Below the pieces are notes generated by a model, which saw nothing but the letters and a program-made list of their open reading frames with translations, was not told the DNA's origin and searched no databases. The position numbers and the translations under genes were made by a program. This document shows, in pieces, positions 1-6,354 of a stretch of 12,284 nt of DNA. The DNA is taken from the NCBI GenBank assembly GCA_937902665.1, contig CALELM010000073.1:1-12284 (forward strand), written 5' to 3'. The stretch comes from an uncultured Selenomonadaceae bacterium. Lineage in GTDB: Bacteria; Bacillota; Negativicutes; Selenomonadales; Selenomonadaceae. Positions within the stretch are counted from its first letter, which is position 1, and each line of letters begins with the position of its first letter.

Positions 1-570
1 GTGGCAAAAGCAACCGCTGGCAAGTCCTTTGCATTTGCTACGGATGTTGGTCAGCACCAAATGTGGGCAGCTCTTCATCTTCGTTTGGAGGAGCCTCGCA
101 CATGGCTCACGTCAGGCGGTTTGGGGACAATGGGGTTTGGGCTTCCGGCAGCGATGGGAGCGCAAAAGTATTTTGGAAAGACTCGCCGCATGGTTCATGT
201 GTCGGGAGATGGCGGCATCAAGATGACAGGAAATGAATACTATACGATTGCACGGTTGAAGCTTCCTGTTATTTCCATCATCGTGAACAACACGAGTTTA
301 GGTATGATACGCCAGCTCCAGAAAGTTATGTACAAGGAGCGCTATATTGCCTGCGAATTTGATTATTCCATGGACTATGCTGCTTATGCAAGGAGCTTTG
401 GCATTGCGGCAGAGGTCGTTTCTACACAAGAAGAATTTGTGGAGGCTTTTCGCAAGGCGATGGAAGCACAGGACGAGCCTCGTGTTATAGTCATGAACGT
501 TTGGCGAAGCTTCGTAGAGCCGATGATAAAAGGCGGCGCTCGTATTGATGAATTTGTGGAATTTAAATGA
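1..570 (+). CDS. ilvB: Acetolactate synthase large subunit, C-terminal part (5' end outside window)
   Basis: This is the C-terminal thiamine-diphosphate-binding domain of acetohydroxyacid synthase, which condenses pyruvate (or pyruvate and 2-ketobutyrate) in the first common step of branched-chain amino acid synthesis. Visible marks are DVGQHQMW (about residue 15 of the fragment), TSGGLGTMGFGLPAA (37-51), the ThDP/Mg motif GDGG (69-72) closed by NN at 96-97, and LGMIRQ (100-105) followed by YKERY. These match the AHAS family better than other ThDP enzymes. The GTG at base 1 is only an in-frame codon; the full protein should be about 550-570 residues, so roughly two thirds lie upstream. The gene ends at a TGA and is followed by a terminator, so it closes its transcription unit. 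No small subunit (ilvN) follows. A catabolic AlsS-type enzyme cannot be fully excluded from this part alone. Confidence 0.9.
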   Translation: MAKATAGKSFAFATDVGQHQMWAALHLRLEEPRTWLTSGGLGTMGFGLPAAMGAQKYFGKTRRMVHVSGDGGIKMTGNEYYTIARLKLPVISIIVNNTSLGMIRQLQKVMYKERYIACEFDYSMDYAAYARSFGIAAEVVSTQEEFVEAFRKAMEAQDEPRVIVMNVWRSFVEPMIKGGARIDEFVEFK

Positions 571-577
571 TATGGTC

Positions 578-612
578 GGGAATCCTTGTAAATACAGGAT
601 TCCCTCTTTTTA
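578..612 (+). terminator. Rho-independent terminator after ilvB
   Basis: GGGAATCCT (578-586) pairs perfectly with AGGATTCCC (596-604) around a 9-nt loop. A T-rich stretch with a run of five T follows. It lies 8 nt after the ilvB stop codon and separates ilvB from the dapF operon. Confidence 0.9.
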
Positions 613-770
613 TTGCTGCTTTGTCTGCATTTACTATTTTTGCAAAGAAGGTAGGAAGGGAAAGAAGAATGCCTTTTGAGTCATGCCACATTGGGCCATT
701 TTCTTTTGCAATATATTAGGTCATTATCATAAATGGTTCATAAATTCCTTTGAAAAAAGGAGGCTCTTGC

Positions 771-799
771 TTGCATAGTTTTGTTAAAACAAGTAAAAT
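771..799 (+). promoter_or_regulatory. Likely sigma-A promoter of the dapF operon
   Basis: TTGCAT (771-776) and TAAAAT (794-799) are separated by exactly 17 bp, close to the TTGACA/TATAAT consensus. Transcription would start near 806, giving a 5' leader of about 33 nt before the dapF ATG at 839. No other good promoter was seen until after coaBC, so it probably drives the whole operon. Confidence 0.6.
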
Positions 800-817
800 A
801 ACCATTAAGACTGGTTA
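799..817. repeat. Inverted repeat over the predicted dapF transcription start
   Basis: TAACCA (799-804) and TGGTTA (812-817) are perfect inverted 6-bp arms around a 7-nt spacer. The element begins at the last base of the -10 box and covers the expected +1, a typical place for a repressor operator. The regulator is unknown. A weak 5'-end RNA hairpin is the alternative. Confidence 0.4.
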
Positions 818-838
818 ATTTATGATGGGAGATAAAAT

Positions 839-1672
839 ATGAGGTTTTCAAAATGGCAAGGATGCGGTAATGATTTTGTTCTTGTGGATTGCTTCAAGGA
901 ACGAATTCAGGATGCGTCAGCATTTGCAAGGAAGGTCTGCGATCGTCATTATGGTGTTGGTGCAGATGGCGTTTTGATGGTGCTTCCCTCGGAATGTGCG
1001 GATTTTCGTATGCGCATTATCAATGCGGATGGCAGCGAACCAGAAATGTGCGGTAATGGTATCCGTTGCTTTGCAAGGTATATCTACGATGAGAGGCTTA
1101 CAACCAAAACGGAATTCATGGTAGAAACTGGAGCAGGAATCTTGGTTCCCAGAATTGAGCTTTTAGATGGAAAGGTGCAGGGAGTCCGGGTAGATATGGG
1201 CGAGCCTGTTTTGGAGGGCGAGCGAATTCCTGTGGAGGGATATGGAAAAAATCGAGTCATCGCCCAGCCAATTGAGATTGATGGGACAACCTATGAGATG
1301 ACGTGCGTATCAATGGGGAATCCGCATTGTGTTATTTTTTTTGATGACATTGCAGATTGCGGCATAGAAAAAAATGGTCCATTGGTGGAAAAACATAAGA
1401 AATTTCCGAGGCGAACCAACACGGAATTTGTGCAGGTGAAGGATCGCAGTCATTTGCGTATGCGTGTGTGGGAACGTGGCGCTGCGATTACTTTGGCATG
1501 TGGTACGGGTTCTTGTGCTTCCTTGGTGGCGGCAGTACTCAACGACAAATCGGAACGCAAAGCAGAAGTTGAATTAGATGGCGGAAAGTTGTTGGTTGAA
1601 TGGGCAGAGAACAATCACGTATATATGACAGGCCCGGCAGAACAGGTATTCACAGGTTTCGTAGAAGAGTAA
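839..1672 (+). CDS. dapF: Diaminopimelate epimerase
   Basis: DapF interconverts LL- and meso-diaminopimelate, the last-but-one step of lysine synthesis and the source of meso-DAP for peptidoglycan; it is a cytoplasmic, cofactor-free two-cysteine racemase. The 277-residue length is normal for the family. Both active-site cysteines are visible: C71 in PEMCGNGIRC and C221 in ACGTGSC. The N-terminal KWQGCGNDFVLVD and the SMGNPHCV segment (158-164) are also family marks. The loop before C221 reads ERGAAITLACG, where a second glycine is more usual (Ala at 216), a mild change. The start is an ATG with GGGAGA about 7 nt upstream. It is the first gene of the operon; yicC follows after 21 bp. Confidence 0.96.
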   Translation: MRFSKWQGCGNDFVLVDCFKERIQDASAFARKVCDRHYGVGADGVLMVLPSECADFRMRIINADGSEPEMCGNGIRCFARYIYDERLTTKTEFMVETGAGILVPRIELLDGKVQGVRVDMGEPVLEGERIPVEGYGKNRVIAQPIEIDGTTYEMTCVSMGNPHCVIFFDDIADCGIEKNGPLVEKHKKFPRRTNTEFVQVKDRSHLRMRVWERGAAITLACGTGSCASLVAAVLNDKSERKAEVELDGGKLLVEWAENNHVYMTGPAEQVFTGFVEE

Positions 1673-1693
1673 TCTTTTGAGGAGGAATCAGAC

Positions 1694-2575
1694 ATGCTAA
1701 AAAGCATGACAGGATTTGGCGCTTCGGATGCTGAGGACGAAAATTATAAATTTCACGTTGAAATCAAGTCCGTAAACCAAAGGTTCTTGGATTTGGATTT
1801 TCATATGCCGCATTTGTTTGGCGCATGGGAAAATAAGATGCGTGCTGTTATCAAAAAGCATGTTGTTCGAGGAAAGCTTGACATTTATATAACACTTACG
1901 GATAAAGGAGAAAGCCAACCTTGTATCAATGTTAATAAGGCTCTTGCCAAGGCATATCAGGAAGCACTTTCTGCATTAAGCGAAGGTCTTATGTTGCCGA
2001 AGCAGCAGGATGTTGCACTGATTTCATCCTATCCAGGTGTTTTGACTGTGGAGGAACAGTATTCTTCTTTGCAAAATAGTGAAATGATTCTTTTGGAGTC
2101 TATTGAGGAAGCCGTGATTCGCTTGAATGAAATGCGATTGCTGGAAGGAGAGAATATCCAAAAGGACTTTTTGCAACGCTTGGAGCGGTTGCGTGGTCTT
2201 GTCAAAGAGGTTTCTGGCTTGGCACCCGAGATTGTTGAAAAACATCGGCTCCATCTGAAAGATATGGTTTCTAAGCTTCTGGAAAATGAAAAAATAGATG
2301 AATCCAGATTGATTCAGGAAACAGCGGTTTATGCTGACCGGGTGAATTATACGGAGGAGATTGTACGTCTGGAAAGTCATTTCCTGCAATTTTCTCAAAT
2401 GTTGGAAGGCTCGGCTGCACCAGTGGGAAGAAAGCTGGATTTTTTGATTCAGGAGATGAACCGAGAGGCGAATACTATAGGCTCTAAAGCAAATGATGCG
2501 AAGGCAGCGCAGATTGTTGTTGAGATTAAGAGTGAGATTGAGAAGTTGAGGGAACAGGTACAAAATATTGAGTGA
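1694..2575 (+). CDS. yicC: YicC-family endoribonuclease
   Basis: YicC proteins are endoribonucleases; the E. coli member has been linked to small-RNA turnover. This one has the full 293-residue length with both family halves: the N-terminal MLKSMTGFG (1-9) and VNQRFLDLDFHMP (27-39), and the C-terminal domain with QETAVYADRVNYTEEIVRL (208-226), SHFLQF and GRKLDFLIQEMNREANTIGSK (245-265). The last residues, EIEKLREQVQNIE, are a typical YicC end, so the gene is complete at its 3' end. The ATG has a strong GGAGG-type ribosome site about 8 nt upstream. In many Firmicutes yicC is followed by remA then gmk; here only a 30-codon ORF lies between yicC and gmk. Confidence 0.93.
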   Translation: MLKSMTGFGASDAEDENYKFHVEIKSVNQRFLDLDFHMPHLFGAWENKMRAVIKKHVVRGKLDIYITLTDKGESQPCINVNKALAKAYQEALSALSEGLMLPKQQDVALISSYPGVLTVEEQYSSLQNSEMILLESIEEAVIRLNEMRLLEGENIQKDFLQRLERLRGLVKEVSGLAPEIVEKHRLHLKDMVSKLLENEKIDESRLIQETAVYADRVNYTEEIVRLESHFLQFSQMLEGSAAPVGRKLDFLIQEMNREANTIGSKANDAKAAQIVVEIKSEIEKLREQVQNIE

Positions 2576-2584
2576 GGAATCATT

Positions 2585-2677
2585 ATGTCTATCTCGGCAG
2601 TGCGCTCAGAGAAGGTTGTTCATTGCATGATAGAGAATGATAGTATGGATTTGAAAATGAAGGATGAGGGATTATGA
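2585..2677 (+). pseudogene. Short ORF, probable C-terminal remnant of remA (DUF370)
   Basis: A 30-codon ORF lies between yicC and gmk, where many Firmicutes carry remA, a DNA-binding regulator of matrix genes of about 85-90 residues. Its first part, ISAVRSEKVVHCM, lines up with the RemA C-terminal LSAVQPETVAHRL as I remember it from Bacillus: SAV, E, V and H are shared in register. The roughly 60 residues that would carry the rest of RemA are absent, and yicC ends normally 9 bp upstream, so I infer a deletion. GAGGA at 2574-2578 sits 6 nt before the ATG, and the stop overlaps the gmk start as ATGA, so the ORF may still be translated and couple yicC to gmk. It is in frame with yicC behind that gene's TGA. 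The homology is from memory; chance similarity remains possible. Confidence 0.55.
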
Positions 2678-3276
2678 ACAAAGGATTATTGGTGGTGGTT
2701 TCCGGAGCATCTGGAACAGGAAAAGGAACCGTCTGCAGTGCCCTTTTGGAAAACATGCCAGATTTGTCGTACTCCATTTCAGCAACAACACGCACTCCTA
2801 GAGAGGGCGAGGCGGATGGAGTTCAGTATTATTTCATGTCTAAGGAACAGTTTCAGGAAATGATACAAGAAGGAGGATTTCTTGAATGGGCTGAGGTTTA
2901 TGGGAATTATTACGGAACGCCCATCAAGAAAATTCAGGAACGCTTGGCAGATGGACGGGATGTTTTGTTGGAAATAGATGTTCAGGGGGCTTTGCATGTC
3001 ATGGAAAAATGTCCGGAAGGCGTTTTTATTTTCCTGCTGCCGCCGTCACTGGAGGAATTGGAAAAGCGTATTCGTGGGCGTGGCACGGAGACCGAGGAAA
3101 GTCTTGCAAAGCGGCTGGGCTCAGCGAAAAAAGAAATTAGCGTTGGACGGCAGTACAAATATGCTGTCGTTAATGATACAGTAGAAAATGCAGTAACAAA
3201 AATCAAGGAAATATTGGCTGCGGAGCATTGCCGCACGAATATGAATTTAAATCTTTTTGAGGTGTTGGAGAAATGA
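2674..3276 (+). CDS. gmk: Guanylate kinase
   Basis: Gmk phosphorylates GMP to GDP with ATP, an essential step of guanine nucleotide supply that also feeds GTP-derived signals. The 200-residue length is usual. Visible marks are the P-loop GASGTGKGTV (11-20), SATTRTPREGEADGVQYYFMS with the GMP-binding Arg and Tyr residues, GGFLEWAEVYGNYYGTP, and VLLEIDVQGA before the lid region FLLPPSLEELEKRIRGRGTE. The ATG overlaps the stop of the preceding 30-codon ORF (ATGA), and a GATGAGGG ribosome site lies just upstream. Its own stop overlaps the rpoZ start in the same way, implying translational coupling. Confidence 0.97.
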   Translation: MNKGLLVVVSGASGTGKGTVCSALLENMPDLSYSISATTRTPREGEADGVQYYFMSKEQFQEMIQEGGFLEWAEVYGNYYGTPIKKIQERLADGRDVLLEIDVQGALHVMEKCPEGVFIFLLPPSLEELEKRIRGRGTETEESLAKRLGSAKKEISVGRQYKYAVVNDTVENAVTKIKEILAAEHCRTNMNLNLFEVLEK

Positions 3277-3581
3277 AAACAAATGCTGTAATGAGTATGG
3301 TAAATCCTTCGACGGATGCATTGATGACAAAGGTAGACAGCCGATATGGGCTGGTTGTTTTAGCTGCAAGGCGTGCACGTCAGCTGATGACAGGCGCAGA
3401 GCTTCGGGCAACGAATCTTTCCATCAAAAGTGTAACGAATGCATTGGAAGAAATTGCAGAGGGAAAGATTACATACGAAATATCCAAAGATTTTCATGAG
3501 TCTGAAGCGGCAGAAGAAACAGAGACCGTGATGGAGGAAGCAGAGGAATCAGCAACTGCAGCTGCTGAGCCAGAAGCATGA
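3273..3581 (+). CDS. rpoZ: DNA-directed RNA polymerase omega subunit
   Basis: Omega is the small subunit that helps fold and assemble the beta' subunit of RNA polymerase. The omega signature is clear: NPSTDALMTKVDSRYGLVVL then AARRARQLMTG, followed by the segment ending KSVTNALEEIAEGKITYE. At 102 residues it is slightly longer than the shortest Firmicutes omegas because of an acidic, alanine- and glutamate-rich tail (from about residue 77) that is probably disordered. The chosen ATG overlaps the gmk stop (ATGA). A start at the second Met (residue 7) is possible but less well supported. The gmk-rpoZ-coaBC order is common in Firmicutes. Confidence 0.94.
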   Translation: MKTNAVMSMVNPSTDALMTKVDSRYGLVVLAARRARQLMTGAELRATNLSIKSVTNALEEIAEGKITYEISKDFHESEAAEETETVMEEAEESATAAAEPEA

Positions 3582-4801
3582 GTACGGAAAAAAAGTCACC
3601 TCTTTATGGCAAGAAGGTGATTTTGGGGGTTACAGGAGGCATTGCCGCATATAAGGCTGTGGAAATTGCCAGCCGCATGAGGAAGGCTGGTGCAGAAGTC
3701 CATGTGATTATGACGCAGGCGGCACAGAATTTCGTGACGGAATTGACCTTTCGGGAAATCAGCGGGAATCCTGTGAACACTGGCATGTGGAATACGGTGA
3801 CACATTGGAACGTTGAGCATATTGCTCTTGCAAGGCTTGCAGACGTGGTACTGGTGGCTCCTGCTACGGCAAATCTTTTGGCAAAGCTTTCCTGCGGCAT
3901 GGCGGATGATATGCTGACAACAACGATATTGGCAACAAAAGCCGCTGTGTTCTTGGCTCCTGCCATGAATAGCAATATGTACGAAAACCCCATTACGCAG
4001 GAAAATATGGAGAGGCTCAAAAAGCTTGGCATGAAGGTCATTCCACCTTCCTGCGGTCATTTGGCTTGTGGGGAGAACGGTTCTGGACGGTTGCCGGAAC
4101 CGGCGGAAATTGTTTCTGTTTTGGAAAGGCATTTTCAATCAAGCAGGACACTTTGCGGAAAAAAGGTTTTGGTAACGGCAGGCGGCACGATTGCTCCTAT
4201 CGATCCTGTACGGTTCATAGGGAATCGTTCCAGTGGGAAGATGGGATATGCAGTGGCAGAAGAAGCGGCAAGACGTGGGGCAGAGGTCGTCTTGGTTGCA
4301 GGAAGGACAGCATTGCCTAATCCGTCCGGAGTGCGTACCGTTCACACGGAAACCACGCAAGAAATGCTGGAAGCAGTGATGGCGGAGTTTCCCAATACGG
4401 ATGCCGTGATAAAAGCGGCTGCGGTTGCAGATTATCGAGTCAAGGAGGTTGCCGAGCAGAAAATCAAGAAATCAGAAGGTGACTGGAGTATAGAGCTTGC
4501 TCGAAATCCTGACATATTGCAGGAGCTTGGAAAAATCAAAAAATCCAACCAGATTTTGGTCGGATTTGCCGCTGAGACGCAGAATTTAATGGAATATGCA
4601 AAATTAAAACTAGAAAAGAAGAATTTAGATTTTATTGTAGCGAATAACGTGACAGAAAAAGGTGCTGGATTTCAGGGCGAGACAAACATAGCATGTTTGC
4701 TGCATCGTGACGGCACGGTCAATAAATATCCGTTAATGAAAAAGTCAGACTTGGCTGCTGTCATTATGGATTGTGTGGAAGAACTGTTTTTAGGCAAGTA
4801 A
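3578..4801 (+). CDS. coaBC: Bifunctional phosphopantothenoylcysteine decarboxylase/phosphopantothenate-cysteine ligase
   Basis: CoaBC carries out two consecutive steps of coenzyme A synthesis: the CoaB half joins cysteine to 4'-phosphopantothenate and the CoaC half (FMN-dependent) decarboxylates the product. The 407 residues are normal. CoaC covers about 1-185: GVTGGIAAYKA (17-27), the catalytic His81 in EHIALAR, PAMNSNM (128-134) and the flap cysteine C164 in HLACGENGSGRL. CoaB covers about 190-407: TAGGT (200-204), IDPVR, NRSSGKMG (216-223), AAVADYR (281-287) and KKNLDFIVANN. The residue usually written as Glu in TAGGTxE is Ala206 here. The start overlaps the rpoZ stop (ATGA) with only a weak ribosome site, so coupling is likely. 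It is the last gene of the operon; priA, often next, is absent. Confidence 0.96.
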   Translation: MSTEKKSPLYGKKVILGVTGGIAAYKAVEIASRMRKAGAEVHVIMTQAAQNFVTELTFREISGNPVNTGMWNTVTHWNVEHIALARLADVVLVAPATANLLAKLSCGMADDMLTTTILATKAAVFLAPAMNSNMYENPITQENMERLKKLGMKVIPPSCGHLACGENGSGRLPEPAEIVSVLERHFQSSRTLCGKKVLVTAGGTIAPIDPVRFIGNRSSGKMGYAVAEEAARRGAEVVLVAGRTALPNPSGVRTVHTETTQEMLEAVMAEFPNTDAVIKAAAVADYRVKEVAEQKIKKSEGDWSIELARNPDILQELGKIKKSNQILVGFAAETQNLMEYAKLKLEKKNLDFIVANNVTEKGAGFQGETNIACLLHRDGTVNKYPLMKKSDLAAVIMDCVEELFLGK

Positions 4802-4810
4802 ATTAAGATC

Positions 4811-4845
4811 AAAACCTTGGAGAAAATACTTCAAGGTTTTTTTGT
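4811..4845 (+). terminator. Rho-independent terminator of the dapF-coaBC operon
   Basis: AAAACCTTG (4811-4819) pairs perfectly with CAAGGTTTT (4832-4840) around a 12-nt A-rich loop. The T run extends the right arm to seven T. It lies 9 nt after the coaBC stop. Confidence 0.88.
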
Positions 4846-4923
4846 AAAAATTTTTTAATATAGCAGGAAAATTTTTGGGAGGTGTGGAATAATATAAGGA
4901 GTACAGAATGGGAGGGGTGCAGA

Positions 4924-6327
4924 GTGTTTAAGTTTCGTTCCATGAAAACGAGGTTTATTGTGTCTTTTGTTAGCATATCACTTTGTACGACGCTCGTTCC
5001 GGCAGGAGCTTTTTCTTATCATTTGTTCAGGGACTATGAAAAGCAGGTTGCAATCTATCGAGAGGATCTTGTGCATGATAAGGATACTATGCTGAAGGAA
5101 AAAACGCAGGTAGCTGTGAGTGCTGTAAATGAGATTTACAAGAAACAGCTAAGTGGAATCATGACAGAGGCGCAGGCAAAAAAAGAGGCTGCCGATTTGG
5201 TCAGGAATTTGAGATACGATGATGGGCGTGGATATTTTTGGATTGACACTTATGAGGGCGTGAATGTTGTTCTCTTGGGAAATCCCGTGGAGGGGCATTC
5301 ACGTTTAAATGAGCAAGACCCCAGTGGGCGTTATTTTATACGGGAAATGCTCAGCAAGGGCAGGAGCGAAGGCGGTGGCTATACCGATTTAAGCTTTCCA
5401 AAGCCTGGCGAGACGGAATCGCTTCCAAAAAGAAATTATACGATGTCGTTTGAGCCTTACCATTGGGTGATTGGTACCGGCGTATGGATCGATGAGATTG
5501 ATACGATGGTGCAGGCAAGAAGAAATGCTATGGAGCAGTTGTTTCAGGCTACCATCTGCAGCATGATCATTGGCAGCTTTTTATTGCAGCTGTTGTTTGT
5601 CTTTATTGCAACACGGTTGGGACATGCTGTTTCTTCTCCCATGGAAATTGTTACAAAGCGTATGGTAGCCATGGGGAGCGGTTATCTTCATTTGGATGAT
5701 GAAACAATGCATGAATTGCAGAAATTTATGAGTCGCGAGGATGAGGTCGGAAAGCTGACTCGTGCCATGCGGGATATGCACAGTAAATTGTTTGATTACC
5801 AAAAAGCGGTTTTGGAGATGGCACGAAAGGATGCACTTACAGGACTTGCAAATCGTAGATATATGCATGAATATATCAGGACACGCTGCAAGCCGGAGTT
5901 GCTGACATTGATCACACTTGATCTGGATCATTTCAAGGAAGTAAATGATACCTATGGGCATCAGACAGGTGATGCGGCGCTCTTGATTTTGTCAGAGGTG
6001 ATGAAATCAGTATTTAAGGATGCATTTCATGTCCGCTTGGGAGGAGACGAATTCATGGTAGTGCTTTCCCGTGGAGAACCTATGATTGAAATAGAGGAAA
6101 AGATCTGCGATTTTATGGAACAACTGATAGCTGTTTACAAGACTGATCCGGGGCTGGAATGCTTGACAGTAAGTGCAGGTGTTTCTCATGCAAATGGTGA
6201 GCTTATGCCTTTGGATGTTTTGATGCAGCAAAGCGATGCGGCGCTTTATGCGGCAAAACTGGCAGGAAGGTCCTGCTATCGCATCTATCAGCCAGGCTTG
6301 GAATTGGAAGTAGAAGCAAAAGATTAA
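4924..6327 (+). CDS. Membrane-bound diguanylate cyclase with extracytoplasmic Cache sensor
   Basis: Predicted 467-residue sensor enzyme making cyclic di-GMP from two GTP. A transmembrane helix (about 11-32) is followed by an extracytoplasmic domain (about 33-205) with DGRGYFWIDT (GYFWID at 103-108), typical of single-Cache small-molecule sensors, then a second helix (about 209-232), a HAMP-like linker and a GGDEF domain from about 300. The GGDEF domain looks active: DALTGLANRR (303-312), DLDHFKEVNDTYGH and RLGGDEF (GGDEF at 373-377). The feedback I-site RxxD expected just before it is missing. GTG at 4924 was chosen because GGAGGGG (4911-4917) sits 6 nt upstream; an in-frame GTG at 4882 has poorer support. 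TATAAG-like bases near 4893 could be a -10 box, but no clear -35 is seen. The next gene starts 27 bp downstream. The ligand is unknown. Confidence 0.9.
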   Translation: MFKFRSMKTRFIVSFVSISLCTTLVPAGAFSYHLFRDYEKQVAIYREDLVHDKDTMLKEKTQVAVSAVNEIYKKQLSGIMTEAQAKKEAADLVRNLRYDDGRGYFWIDTYEGVNVVLLGNPVEGHSRLNEQDPSGRYFIREMLSKGRSEGGGYTDLSFPKPGETESLPKRNYTMSFEPYHWVIGTGVWIDEIDTMVQARRNAMEQLFQATICSMIIGSFLLQLLFVFIATRLGHAVSSPMEIVTKRMVAMGSGYLHLDDETMHELQKFMSREDEVGKLTRAMRDMHSKLFDYQKAVLEMARKDALTGLANRRYMHEYIRTRCKPELLTLITLDLDHFKEVNDTYGHQTGDAALLILSEVMKSVFKDAFHVRLGGDEFMVVLSRGEPMIEIEEKICDFMEQLIAVYKTDPGLECLTVSAGVSHANGELMPLDVLMQQSDAALYAAKLAGRSCYRIYQPGLELEVEAKD

Positions 6328-6354
6328 GGGAAAAATAGAGGGTGGAGTAAGCAG

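Larger units (their letters stand above)
571..838. other. Intergenic region between ilvB and dapF
   Basis: This is the longest non-coding stretch in the window (268 bp). It holds the ilvB terminator, then about 110 bp in which I see no convincing gene. Next come an octamer TCATAAAT repeated at 727-734 and 738-745, the dapF promoter (771-799), an inverted repeat over the expected transcription start, and a third, inverted copy of the octamer at 818-825. A strong Shine-Dalgarno-like AAGGAGG near 757-763 has no usable ORF after it. Confidence 0.7.

Noticed and set aside
1..3. GTG at the first base as a start codon
   Set aside because: The translation begins inside a conserved AHAS domain; the gene is simply cut by the window edge.
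669..719. A 16-codon ORF (ATG to TAG) with a GGAAGGGA ribosome-like site, after the ilvB terminator
   Set aside because: It is very short, has no recognisable sequence, and lies upstream of the dapF promoter, so it would not be on that transcript. Support is too weak for a gene call.
756..778. Perfect Shine-Dalgarno AAGGAGG without a gene
   Set aside because: The only start at a good distance is TTG, followed by two codons and a stop. It overlaps the -35 region and is most likely chance.
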